Assembly (NCBI GenBank): GCA_963573385.1
Contig: CAUYLG010021629.1
Span: 1-64,000, forward strand
DNA: 64,000 bases
Direction of reading: 5' to 3'
From: Cacajao melanocephalus
Lineage: Eukaryota > Chordata > Mammalia > Primates > Pitheciidae
Made by a program: the position numbers and the translations under genes. Numbering within the stretch: position 1 is the first letter of the stretch; every line of letters starts with the position of its first letter. The notes beneath the pieces were generated by a model, which worked only from the letters and a program-made list of their open reading frames with translations, made no database searches and was not told the DNA's origin. Shown here one piece after another: positions 47,831 through 62,145 of this stretch.

Positions 47831-49089
47831 AATTTCTGCACTGCTCCTCCATCATGATATGGCTTCACTAACATGTTTAAAGTTCAATTCTAAAATGCAA
47901 TAATTCTATAACATTCTCATCTGTAAGCTACAGTAAATGAAGCATGGAGGAAATCCAGAACCATACATATTTTTAGAAAAAGTTAAAGTCATATATTCAC
48001 ACACAAAAAAAGTTTCATTAAAGAAGTAAAACAATAGGTCAACTTGTATTTGAAGGTTGGGGTAAACACCAAATTGACATAAAAAACGCTGTAGGGGGTA
48101 ACAAAAATGTTTCAGAATCAGGCTTTGCATAGACATGCTGGCAAAGCCAAAATTACTGTGGTGCTAGAGTGTGCTTCTCTAATATGATATTTCATTCTCT
48201 TGAAGATATTAATTTACTTTTCGATATGTTCATTGCATAGATTAAGATTCAGTTTTTGAAATGTGTTTCCAAATTACATATGCAGGAGAAAAATATGATC
48301 TTCCTCTAAAGTGCAGAATACTAATTTGAAAATAATCTATTTTCTATAATCATTTTACATTTCACTCTTCTACTGAAAAGTTAGGATATGGATTTTTTTT
48401 TCTCTTTCATTTCCTGCATGAAGATTTTTTAAAAATGCACTATAATTCCAGCATATTAGTCACACAATCCAGCTTTTATTAAAATTATATTTCCTTTTAA
48501 CTGGGAGAATGCAAGCTACATCAATCTAACATAGATATGTTGGGGAAAAAGAACCGTGTCTTAAGATATCAATTTTCAACCATTATCAAGTGGGTGGATT
48601 AATTTCCTGAAATGCTGAAGAATATCAATGGTCTACTAAGAAGGGTTATTTCTAAAGATACTCATTTTGGCTACTATTGTTTACTGATTTTCTTTTTCTT
48701 TCTTTTCAAAATAATAATACAAAAAGCCAATCCCAAGTACTCACTTCTGCCTGCACCAAGGTAGTGGTACTGGAGAGCAGATATATAGACTTTAAGGGGC
48801 ACATATAGCTTACTCTCAGGTTACTCAAGGCCTCTTACAGTCATAACAAAGTAAATAAATTAAGCTGCCCAATATTTACAAGCATTTCAGGAAGAGAAGG
48901 TCCCAGACATGCAGTTTCATTTACATAGATAATTATAAAACAGTTCTTTTTAAAGTACTGGGGTCTCTGCCCATGTAGCTCTTTTATGGCTGTAATGAAA
49001 ATGGTTTTAAAATTCACTTCATGTTGAAAACACACACACATACACTTTTTTTCCTGCAACATATTGTCTAGTGTGCCACATACACACAC
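47831..49089. other. Unique sequence, nothing recognised
   Basis: Minus-strand frames of 76 and 82 codons (47906-48136, 48841-49089) have no recognisable domain. No repeat is recognised. Confidence 0.4.
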
Positions 49090-49625
49090 TTATGCTGCTG
49101 GTGGTACCTAGCCTTCACACTGGTCCCCATTATCCTCTGGTCCCCATGGTAAGTTCTTACCTACATCAAGTCCTCTCCCACGATGAATAGGGTTGATCTC
49201 AGTAACTAATAGTACCTTGTGAATACAACAATTTGTAGCCTCTGAAACTAGTCATAGAAGACATTTCCTGATTGGATGGCCCTTTCTTGAATCACTTACT
49301 CTGGGGAAACTCAGCTGCCGTATCTTAAGTCTTAAACAGGCGAGGTCCATGGAGGGGAAACTGAGGCCTCCTGTAAACAACAGTATCTGCTTGCCATCCA
49401 TGTGAGTCACTTTCAAAGCAGATCCTTGACTATGAGTCAAGCCACACGGACTGCAGTCTTGGCTGGCATCCTAACCTTAAGCTCATGAGAGATTCAATTC
49501 ACACCTTTAAGCCATTACCATATTTTTGACCACAGAAACTAGGTTAGATAATATTTAATGTTTTAAGTTACAAACGTTTGAATATTCTGCAATCAATAAC
49601 TGTTACACATCATTTCTTGATTTTA
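49090..49625 (+). mobile_element. MLT1-type solo LTR (ERVL-MaLR)
   Basis: CACTTACTCTGGGGAAACTC, AGCTGCCGTATCTTAAG, GGAGGGGAAACTGAGGCCTC, CATGTGAGTCACTTTCAAAG, CAGATCCTTGACTATGAGTC and CTCATGAGAGATTCAATTC are MLT1 landmarks in order. GTTTTAAGTTAC and CTGTTACACA mark the 3' end. No internal region. Confidence 0.8.
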
Positions 49626-50029
49626 CAATTTTAGATATTCTGTATTAATTTCTCATTAATGGAAATGAGGGTGTAGCTCTTAACGATTCATTCCAACCAT
49701 TCAATATGGTATATTTAATTTTTAAATTAATCAGTTTTCAGTATTTTCACTATTAATGACCTCATAAATATTATTTGCAGTTGAGTCATTAATTACATTG
49801 TTTTATTTGATACAATTTTGGTCTCACTATGCTTAATGACATTCTTCCTAAAATTTTTTCTTACTATTCTCTGTAATGACAACTAATTTATCCCCAAACT
49901 CTATAAGTGAAACAGGAATGTCACACTAGGGTCTGGTACTTTAGCAGGTTTATTGGGGGGGCATGGAAGAAGGGTATTTATTTTTTACTTATTTTTTGCT
50001 TGAACATTTCCCTGTGAGAGCTTACAATT
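49626..50029. other. AT-rich unique spacer
   Basis: Nothing recognised in this 400-bp stretch between the MLT1 LTR and the L1M relic. Confidence 0.4.
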
Positions 50030-50800
50030 CTCCTTATTTTATCTGGGTTAGTTACTCTCTGGGCCTGCTAAAAAATGGAATCCTGGAACATCCCTTTACT
50101 ATCTTCCTGATGACTCTTTCTTCATCTCTCCTGTGATGTATCCTCTGATTCCTAGATATCAATTTCCTATCTTCTTTGTGATTTTCCTCCTTATTTTTCC
50201 TGCAACATATTGTCTAGTAGTTTCCTGAGAAAGTTATTGTTTTGAGATCTTGTGTGTCTAAAGATGTCTTCATTCTAATATGCTCTACTGGCCAGATATA
50301 GATCACTAGCTTGCTAATTATTTTGTCTCAGTATTTTAAAGACGCTTATTCAATGTTTTCTAATGTCTAACATTGCCATTATGTAGACCCTTTCTGAGAT
50401 TCCATCCTCTGTTTTCAAATCTGTTGTTTCTTCTTTGGAATACTTTATTTTCTAATTTTGAGAATTTCATAATGATATTCCTTAGCAAAATCATTTTCTT
50501 TTTCTCTATCCATTGTTCACAGATTGTTTCTTTCCCATTTTCTCTGCTCCTTCTTTCTGGAATTCTTACTGATCTTTATGAATTGATCTTCTATTTGTTT
50601 TATATTTCTCCTTTAATATTATATGCCTAAGTCTTTTCGTTCTTTTCAATTTATATTGATGTTATGTTCCTTTTGATATAATTTCATTGTGGATATGAAT
50701 AATTTTCTTCTTTTACTCCCCACTTTAATGTTGATTTCTTTAGTTTTCTTACTATTCTTCCTTTCATATTAGAAGCTCTCCTCACATATCTGATCATCAC
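50030..50800 (-). mobile_element. Ancient L1M relic, antisense
   Basis: AAGATGTCTTCATTCTAATA, TGGCCAGATATAGATCACTAG, TATTTTAAAGACGCTTATTC and TCTTTCTGGAATTCTTACTG follow the order of antisense L1M non-coding sequence (a T-rich region with a GGATATAGAATTC-like site). An 85-codon frame at 50373-50630 is a by-product. Confidence 0.5.
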
Positions 50801-51047
50801 TGAATATCTAGTAATATTTAAGAAAGAGATGCTAAAGGCTTATTGGAACTTCTTACTGCATAGTTTGAGGAAAGATAATCCTGGCCGTAGAGTGACCAGA
50901 CAGCCCCATTAGTTGTTCCAAATAATTGTTCCCATTTTATCTGGAACAACTATGTGGCAATGTCTGTGCATCTTTCCTTGTTGGTCTGCCCCATTTTTGG
51001 ATAAAAGCCTTCCAATTTTCTTCATGATAGAGTACAGTTAGAGGCAG

Positions 51048-51360
51048 GGTATTTTTTTGTGTTTTGTTGTTGTTTGAGGTGGTATCTTGCTCTGTCGCCC
51101 AGGCTGGAGTATAGCATAGCAATCTTGGCTCAGTTGCAGCTTCTGCCATCTGGTTACAAGCAATTCTCGTGCCTCAGCCTCCTGAATAGCTGGGATTACA
51201 GGCTTGCGCCACCATGCCTGGCTAATATTTTTGTATTTTTAGTAGAGACAGGGTTTCACCATGTTGGTCAGACTGGTCTTAAATTCCTGACCTCAAGTGA
51301 TCCGCCTGCCTTGGCCTCCCAAAGTGCTCGGATTACAGGCAGGAGCCATCGCGCCCAGCC
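51048..51360 (-). mobile_element. Full-length Alu, antisense
   Basis: T/G-rich tail at 51048-51085, TGTCGCCCAGGCTGGAGTA, and the reversed 5' end CCATCGCGCCCAGCC ending exactly at 51360. The 102-codon frame across it is the usual antisense-Alu frame. No clear target-site duplication. Confidence 0.95.
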
Positions 51361-51459
51361 AAAATAAGGATTTAATCATCACTTTCTCTGTTTTGTTAGT
51401 GCTTATGCCCTCAGCTGACTTGGTGTCCCTTAGGCTATAGAAAGAAAAGTATTATTATT

Positions 51460-51516
51460 CCACCACGTTTAAATAGATCCACCATGTTTAGATAGAACCA
51501 CCATGTTTAAACAGTC
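51460..51516 (+). repeat. 19-bp tandem repeat, three copies
   Basis: CCACCACGTTTAAATAGAT, CCACCATGTTTAGATAGAA and CCACCATGTTTAAACAGTC start at 51460, 51479 and 51498. Confidence 0.9.
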
Positions 51517-51772
51517 TACTCCATTTTGGACTACTTATAAACTTCAGAATACTTACAACATATTATATTCTAAGTATTCTAAAATTAATCTTTAAGACTT
51601 TAAGTTAATCATTCTATGATTTCCACATATTGATTCTGGGCCTGTTTCCTGGGATATAACGTATGTCATTTCCACCCAGTCCTCTACTTCCGCTACATTA
51701 TCCCACTATATTTTTCTCATATACTATATATAAGAAACTAAGGACATGCATCTTAGACCATGTACTGTACTG

Positions 51773-51802
51773 GGATAGGTTGAACATGGATAGGTTGAAC
51801 AT
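51773..51802 (+). repeat. 15-bp tandem duplication
   Basis: GGATAGGTTGAACAT occurs twice in direct succession (51773-51787, 51788-51802). Confidence 0.9.
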
Positions 51803-52199
51803 AGAATGTGTGATATAAAGCATATAATCTAATGGGATAGATTCACATTAAATAAGTAAAAAAAATGAATTAATAATACTGAGTTGTAATAAATACTAAA
51901 GGACATAAGAAAGATAGAATGCAATGTAACAATTTTCTTCTTTTACTTTAGCACAATTTCTAAAAATGCTAACTAAAATTACAGGAGAACGTTTTCAATA
52001 GCCACATAATGCTATTGATTCATGTTGTGCTAAAAATAACTAAAATGCTCATTTATTTTTCATACACAGTTGTTAAATAGCATTTCTCCCTATATATCCG
52101 TATAAATCTGTGTGCTTTCATATGTTCACTTTTACTAAATGTGGGATTTTATATCTATGTTAAATTTATCGTGTGAGAAAACATCTAATTTTTTACATT
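51803..52199. other. AT-rich spacer, nothing recognised
   Basis: No repeat or gene recognised. Confidence 0.45.
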
Positions 52200-52378
52200 A
52201 TAAAATATTTGAAATTAAATTTGCATTTTTTTCAAATACATCATCTCTGTCTCCTATGGTTATGTTTTGGCCAAAAATGATAAGCACACCTTCTTTGACA
52301 TCAGCATCCAAGTTATTAAGACGGCGTAAGGGATTCAGACAAAGCCATAATGGTACTTCATCTAGGCTGACATCATTT
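52200..52378 (-). pseudogene. Coding-like relic, unidentified (exon or pseudogene candidate)
   Basis: The minus strand is open for about 60 codons with protein-like text: LDEVPLWLCLNPLRRLNNLD, then VKEGVLIIFGQNITIGDRDD, ending in a stop near 52200. Upstream it meets TAATGA stops at about 52380. An AG (GATGTCAG, minus strand) before CCTAGATGAAG could be a splice acceptor, but no pyrimidine tract precedes it. No A tail. An Alu was inserted 15-20 bp away. I do not recognise the protein. It may be a lost exon, a retrocopy piece or chance. Confidence 0.35.
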
Positions 52379-52407
52379 CATTAATCAATACTTAGGCTTT
52401 AGTTTTT

Positions 52408-52702
52408 TGTTTTGTTTTGTTTTGTCTTTGAGTCTCACTCTGTCACCCATGCTAGAGTGCAATGGTGAGATCTCAGCTCACTGCAACCTCCACCTCCCGG
52501 ATTCAAGCAATTCTCCTGCTCAGCCTCCTGAGTAGCTAGGATTACAGGCATGAGTCACCACACCCGGCTAATTTTTGTATTTTTAGTAGAGACGGGGCTT
52601 CACCATGTTGGTCAGGCTGGTCTTGAACTCATGACCTCATGATCCACTCGCCTCCGCCTCCCAAAGTGCTGGGATAACAGGCATGAGCCACTGAACCCTG
52701 AT
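52408..52702 (-). mobile_element. Full-length Alu, antisense
   Basis: Starts with a TTTTG repeat tail and ends at the reversed Alu 5' end (AACAGGCATGAGCCACTGAA). Target-site duplications GGCTTTAGTTTTT at 52395-52407 and 52703-52715 are perfect. Confidence 0.95.
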
Positions 52703-52715
52703 GGCTTTAGTTTTT

Positions 52716-53456
52716 AATCATCTGTGAGTATTTGGTTTTTCTTCCTAAACCCTTGCCTTCCCTACCTTTTGATATTTTGGAATTGCAGACTAATTGAGAG
52801 ATATCCTAACCTGATATGGCCAAGGCCATTTGGTTGCATTTGACTGTTTCTCATCAAAGCAGGAGTAGAAAAATGAAAGCTCTCATTCTTTGCTTTCTTC
52901 TTGTCTGATATTGTCACCACATTTTATCTCCCATAGCAATAAAGGACAAAGATTGTTAGTGGCTAAGAAAATAGAAACAAAGCTTCCTACTTTTGTTGTA
53001 GGCGTGCTTATATTAGCCTCTGACAAAGCAAGAGGAAAGCTCCTTGATAATCAGCTCAAGAAATTAGTACTGGTATTCATACCCTGTATTTTTAACTTTG
53101 ACTTTTGTGATAGCAGGAACAAGTCTAAGGAACAGATGAACACTCTTTCCTTACTGACTAAAGGGTGTCCCTTCAGAATTCCTAGGTTCACTTTACTCAA
53201 AATCTTGCTGAGTTTGAGAGTCCTTCAGTCAAGTGTTTATAAGTAGCTGTGATCTGCTGCTAGACTCAACACTCCAGCTATCAAGAGGAAAGTGAAAGAA
53301 ACAATTTAAAAGAAATTAATCAGTGCTCAGTGACAAGTTACACAGGATGGACTCAAAATTGTAGCACGTTTTATTCTACTTATATTTTTAATATAGTGTT
53401 ATTTGATTTAGCTTTTAAATTTGAATCTTTTCTCTTTTTTTGGCAATTTCATTTTT
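52716..53456. other. Unique sequence with a 118-codon unassigned frame
   Basis: A plus-strand frame at 52890-53246 (118 codons) is among the longest non-repeat frames here. It lacks recognisable domains, and is Leu/Ser/Lys-rich. No splice signal or start context stands out. I do not call it a gene. Confidence 0.35.
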
Positions 53457-53473
53457 AAAAAAGGTAAAAGAAC

Positions 53474-53770
<297 letters not shown>

Positions 53771-53784
53771 AAAGGTGAAAGAAC

Positions 53785-54134
53785 GTATTGAGAAATAAAG
53801 GTCTAATGCTCGAATTTGCCCTGCAGAATTTTAAGAACAGGTTTTTCTCTCAAGAATTAAGACTGCACCTCAAATTATTATCAATCCTTAAAAATTAACA
53901 TTACTGAGCAATTTAATTTTAGGCAATAAAAATTTAATTTTGTGAGCAAATATCAATAGCACTGTTTTAGTTATTAAAATGCTTAATAAAATTTTGCATT
54001 AGAAATTAGCACATTTTTATTAACTCATAGGTCAATTTAAATTTGGCTAGAGAGCTTCATTTTACCAACATTCTACATTAGGAATTTGAAAGATACAATA
54101 TCATCTAGTGATACGTAAAATAGCAAAGGCATAG
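53785..54134. other. AT-rich unique spacer
   Basis: Nothing recognised. Confidence 0.4.
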
Positions 54135-54305
54135 AAGTTTGGAGTCATGATAACTTGGAGTTTGGGTTTCTGTGTGAATTTGGATCAGATACATAAGTTT
54201 ATTTGACAATTCTGCATAATACTTTTTATTCATAATATTGTTGGGAAGATGACTGATAGAGAAAATGATCCTCTCACATAGTAGGTGCTCCAGAAATGTC
54301 TGATT
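54135..54305 (+). repeat. MIR relic
   Basis: TTTCTGTGTGAATTTGGATC, GACAATTCTGCATAATACTT, TGTTGGGAAGATGACTGATAG and CTCACATAGTAGGTGCTCC follow MIR from core to 3' end. Confidence 0.6.
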
Positions 54306-56781
54306 TTGAGCTTAAAAGGCAACTCAGAGGTTTCTATTTTTACAAAAGAAAAAAAAAGCAAATTTTACTTTTGTTGATAAGAAGATAGGAAGATTCTTGG
54401 CTGGGATATGTCATGCTCTGACAATGGATAGAATTTTGCTCATGTTGGCTTTCTCTCCCTTTTCTTTCTTTCTACTCCTCTTATCTGCAATTCATTCTAC
54501 ACTGAAAAAAGTAAAATTAAGATCAAATGCCAAATATTTCCCTTACATTTTGGAGAAAAATGCACTTCTCCTTTGCTTAGAATAGAAAGAATCGGAATAT
54601 TTAAAAAGCAGCTAATCGTGCAAAACCAGGGAAATATATACCAAAAGAAGCTAATAAATTAAAAAGAGCATTTAGGGAGATAGCCTGGGGTGATAAGAGT
54701 TTAAAATTTTGATCTTTTTGTTTATCTTAGAAAAATTATGATATACGTATTCTCTCTAGCTCACAGTCTTCTCATTTTCAAAATGAGAAAAACGGTGAAA
54801 TTATTGTGTTTATTATCAGCATCAAATTATATAATCTTTGTGGCATTCCAAATATTGATTCCATCAGCATGTTAATCATTTATTTGCCAAAAATGACAAT
54901 CTCTAAATTTCTTTATTTTGTAAAAGTTTTCCATGATGTAGTCCTATACAACAGGTGAATATTAGAGATTATTTTCTCTGTAACTTTACTATTATCTACC
55001 TGTCCTCATATTTTGTTGTGAGATCATGAAAAGCTCTATCAAACTCTCTTTATGCAATAACTTATAACAAATTAGCAGTGGCTTATAGATATCAAATTAG
55101 AGTAAAATGTAACTGAACATATCATAAATCACTGGTTAATGTTTTCTTAATTTCTTCTAAGTACAAAGAAATTTCTTCTAAGAAATTGGATATGGGTAGA
55201 TTTTAAATGACTTAACAGTCTTACATAGGAGTTTTTGTGGTACGGTAGGAAGAAGGTGGCTACTTAATGTTTTCAAAAAGCAAATGACCTAATGAAAAGT
55301 ATGAAAGGCTATAATGTTGATATTAGAAAATTGGAAGAAAATAATTAAAAGACCTTTGCAGCTGTAGGGTTGTGAGATAAAAAAAATTTGGATCTGGGTT
55401 ATGATCTAAGACTTGGATTTAGGTGAAGAAAGTAGTGTAAATCTGAGTGACAGTTTCTTGAAGAAAAGAGAAAATAGTTGTGAATCATGATAGCAATTAT
55501 CCTGACAGAACAGAACTGTGGTGGCTTACCAGCTCACTCTAAGAGAGTGCTGTTATATTCTATTGAATGTACTAAAATAGTCCAGGTTGAAAGCATTCCT
55601 CTGAGGTCTTAGAAGAATTAACAGATATGAGAATTATAGTTAGGCAGCTTGGTTTTAAATCAGAAGTTGGATAGTTTTTTAGATAACAAAGATTAAGATC
55701 TATTATTATAAGACTGAGGACTCAGAGACCAAATGTCTGCGGCATATACAAAGACTGGAGAATAGAAAAAGAAAATGGAGTTGGGACTACTTCCCTACTT
55801 CCTTAGAAGGGCAACCATAAGAATCCACTGTCATCACCCAACTTAACAAAACATGCAATAGGTCACAGAATATCCATTTGTTTGAAAGGGAAACTGAATA
55901 TCCTGAAAGATAGCACTGTCTCAAAAGCTACAATCTTTAAAATAAAACAGCTAGAAGGGAGGTTTATTCAGCTTGCAGCACGTCCCTATCTTTTTTTTTT
56001 TTCCTCCTTTAGCTTAAGGTATGTTTACCATTCTATTTTTATAAACCACATCTTTATAATACATGTTCTCTTCCTTGAAATGCATGTCTTTCTTAAGATG
56101 TAAACAACTAAGTTTCCCTTAAAGTTCTGGATAGATAACTCTGCATCATGCATAGAGTCTGTAAAGATTGCTACATAAATAAGTGCCTTCTGATAAAAAA
56201 TCATCTCGTAAATATTTTATCTTACAGAATAAAAAAAAAAACTGTGTTTATCTCATATCTTGTCAGTGGACTGGATTTGTTCTCTAATCCAAATTTTGAT
56301 GAAGAAGTATCACTACTCTGAAATGGTTAAGATTTATTTTGAACAAAGTGTTGCTTTTAAAATACGCCAGCATTGTACATTGCAGGGCTGACACTTGCCT
56401 CCGTTTCTCTGCTATTAGGCTTAGGTGGTCATAGCTGTCAAGAAATCCAAAAGACAAACAAACAAAAAACAGCAGTGGAGAGGCCAAGTTCCAGCCCAGC
56501 TGTGTTATGATCAAATGTTACACCAGGGCATGAGCTTACACCCTTGCTTACCTCCCTCTCTAGATGCTGGGGAGTGCAGAGAAAGCTGAGAAAACAGATC
56601 TCGTCTATTTTCCAGGTCACTGCCACAGTCATTAAGACTAGAGTTGAGTTTTCTGTGTGTGCCTATTCCAAGTCACAATTCACAGATCCTTGTCACCAAC
56701 TGAAGAAAATATGAGACCACAGACTGTGTCTTAATGATTGAATTTTTGACACATAGAACTTTTTTCTTCAAAGAACATATT
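54306..56781. other. Unique sequence, nothing firm
   Basis: Short frames without domains (54397-54585, 55882-56103, 56284-56632). A short imperfect tandem (AATTTCTTCTAAG twice near 55150-55185). No repeat family recognised. Confidence 0.4.
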
Positions 56782-56820
56782 CAACACACATACACACACA
56801 CACACACACACACATATATA
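56782..56820. repeat. (CA)n microsatellite
   Basis: CACACATACACACAC... run ending CATATATAGG. Likely length-polymorphic. Confidence 0.95.
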
Positions 56821-59351
<2,531 letters not shown>

Positions 59352-59869
59352 CTTATTCATTCAAGAGATAGTTATTACATTATCATCTTAGTTATTCAAA
59401 AATGAATAGGAAGTTTGTCTGTTTGAAATTGAAGAGTAAGCTCTTAAAAAAGTAATCCTTCGACAAATAACTAAATGCTGGATATAACACAAAAACACAA
59501 CTAGCTGATGGCTTTGGCAGATGAACCAAGCTGGGAGTTTCTAAAGCAGAATTAAAACTTGTGGAAGCATAGAGTAAAATCCCTAAAAAACCAGGTGAGG
59601 GTGCTCTGGGGTAACAACGGCTCCCAAAGAGTCAAAGACAGAAAGAGACATCAGGAAAAAGGAACTCTTAATTCAACGCATAAACTCAAGGTAAGTTCCT
59701 GGTTGACCACTGGGACCACTCATGGGGTGAATGGGGGATGGCGGGCAAAATTAAAGCAACTTACAACTAAAAATTACAAAAAAGTGAGATGTGGAGCTAC
59801 AATGCACTATATGTGTGACAGTCTACGATTTGAGTTTAAACAAGTAAATCGCCTGCTAAAATAAAAAGC
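59352..59869. other. Unique or highly diverged sequence
   Basis: A 101-codon plus-strand frame (59559-59864) is rich in Lys/Arg and Gln and may be the degraded 5' side of the L1M that follows. No domain seen. Confidence 0.35.
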
Positions 59870-61770
59870 TTCAACAATCTGTTGGAGAAAAAATAGAATA
59901 GAATCCAGAATATTTTCAGCATAACATTCACAATATCCAAGATGCAATTCAGAATTACTCAATATAGAAATGCTGCGAATGTGGCCCAATACCAAGGTAT
60001 TAATGAACAGATGCCAATCAGGATGGTGCAGAGGCTAGAATTATCATATGAGGCTCGTAAAGCACCTCTTAGAACTATGCTCTTTGAGATAAATAAAAAT
60101 GCATTTGTAATACATGAAAGTATAAAAACTCAGCAAAGATAACAGGCAATGTAAAAAAGAAAGTGAAACGTTAGAACTGAAATAAACATCTGAAATAAAA
60201 TCACTGGGTAAGCTTAATAAGAGAACGGCCATGAAAGAGAAAATGGCCAGGGAAATTGAAAATCTGTCAATAGATTTCACTAAATCAAAAGATGAGAGAT
60301 ATTTTAAAAATTCTAACCAACTTAACAGAGCCTGAGAAATCTATGGGACAATGTCAAAAGTTTTAACATATAGGCAATTGAGTCCCAGAAGGGGAGAGAA
60401 AGAAAATGGGACAGAAGAGCTCTTTGAAGAAACAATGACTGTAACTACCATTTTTGGTAAATGAACAAGATGTTAAATTTAATAGTTGAGGAAATGCCAA
60501 ATAAGACAAATTCAGAATATATTTTGTAGATAACCATACTTAAAATTTTCAAAGCCTCCAGCATGAGGAAATTGTAAAGTATTCAGTGAAAATAACATAT
60601 TATTTTAGAGGTGTAATAATTTGAATATAAACAGACTTCTCATCAAAAACCCATGAAAACCAAAAGAGAGTCGGGAAGAAAAAGAAATCTTTACATAGGT
60701 AAAAAATAAAAATAAATAAAGTTGTAATCTCATAATTTAAAATGTAGTGAGACATATTTCAAAAGTTAATGTGAAATAAAAACATATTTAGATGAAAAAC
60801 CAAGGAAATTTATTTCTATCAAACCTACACTCCAAAAAACATGTTATTAATGGAAAAAAAAAGGTCGTCAGGCTGAAGAGAAACTAGGAAATTATACAAG
60901 ATGAAAAGCTTGGATCTTTGGTCATAAACAGCATTAAAAATGTTAAAAATATGAGTAAATACAAAAGACTATTTTTAAAATTTCTTCAAAATGTAATTTA
61001 CTCTTTAAAGCAAATATTATAAAATGATTTATGAATTTTTAATCTGTATGTATATTAATTCAGATGACAATGGTAATTAAAGGATAGTGGGGATAAATAG
61101 ACCTATTATATGAGTGCAAGCGTTCTATATTTTACAGAAAATGCTACAAAAAATTGAAGTATACTGTTATGTACTGTTCATTATTAAGGATGTAAATTGT
61201 AAGCCATAGAACAGCCACTTAACAATGATACAAAGAGGTATAGGTAAAAAGCAAATAAAGAAATAACTGAATTCTAAAAATATATTCAAGTAATTAAAAA
61301 GAAGGCAGTGAAGGGAGATCAGAGGACCAAAAAATGAAAGATGACCATATAAGGACAGAAAAATGAAAGATGACTATCATAAAACCAATAATAAAATAGG
61401 AGAATTAAAGCTGAATGTATCAGCATTATAGTAAATGTTAATGGGCTAAGTACTCAAGTTAAAAGGCAAAGATTACGTTTGAATATTAAAAAATATATAT
61501 ATGACCCCAATATATACTAACCAAAAGGGACAGATTTAAATACAAAGACACAGAAAAATTGAGAATAAAACGATGGAAAAAGATTTACAAGTAAGTGTCA
61601 GAAGGCTGAAGTAGCAATAATAATGTCAAATAAAGTAGACTTCAGAATAATTAGTATTACCAAACAGAGACATATTTCATAATAATAAAAGGGAGAGGAA
61701 GTCACAACAATCATACATGTTTATATACCTAATAACTGAAGTTTAAATTTTTTTAAAAAACTAAAAGATT
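59870..61770 (+). mobile_element. Ancient L1M relic (ORF1 to early ORF2)
   Basis: AGTCCCAGAAGGGGAGAGAA, AAATGGGACAGAAGAGCTCT and TTTGAAGAAACAATGACTG belong to an old L1 ORF1. Then ATGTTAATGGGCTAAGTACT, CAAGTTAAAAGGCAAAGATTAC and CATAATAATAAAAGGGAGAGG belong to the endonuclease part of ORF2. There is no long frame. It may have several segments. HAL1 is an alternative for the left part. Confidence 0.6.
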
Positions 61771-62049
61771 TAAAGGGAGTAATAGTCAATTTTACAATTA
61801 TAGTTTGAGAGTAATACCTTCTCTCAACAATTAACAGAAGAGTTGCTCTAATGAAGGAATCACTTATTCCCTTTTCATATTTCTAAATCTTATGAGGACT
61901 GCTTTAGACCTTTGGTAAATAAGTGCAAATGCCAAAAAATAGAAGCTATTTGTCCCAGCTGAAATCCAGTAATAAGATTTTGAAAGTTTTTTGAGGGGGA
62001 AGTACTACAGTTAGAAATCTGCTTAATTAAAAGCTTATATCCAAGCTAC

Positions 62050-62145
62050 ACACACACACATTTTATTTACATATATAAATAAAATATATATAAAACATAT
62101 ATTTTTATATATATAATATATATAAATATGTATATGTAAAAGGAC
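62050..62145. repeat. AT microsatellite
   Basis: CACACACACA, then TA-rich imperfect repeats (ATATATAAATAAAATATA and similar). Produces a Tyr/Ile-rich frame on the minus strand (62067-62264). Confidence 0.8.

Noticed and set aside
51460..51516. CRISPR-like short regular repeats
   Set aside because: Three head-to-tail 19-bp units without spacers, in a primate genome. This is a simple tandem duplication.
52890..53246. 118-codon plus-strand frame as a gene
   Set aside because: No domain, no conservation information, and composition like the surrounding AT-rich DNA. Left as unassigned.
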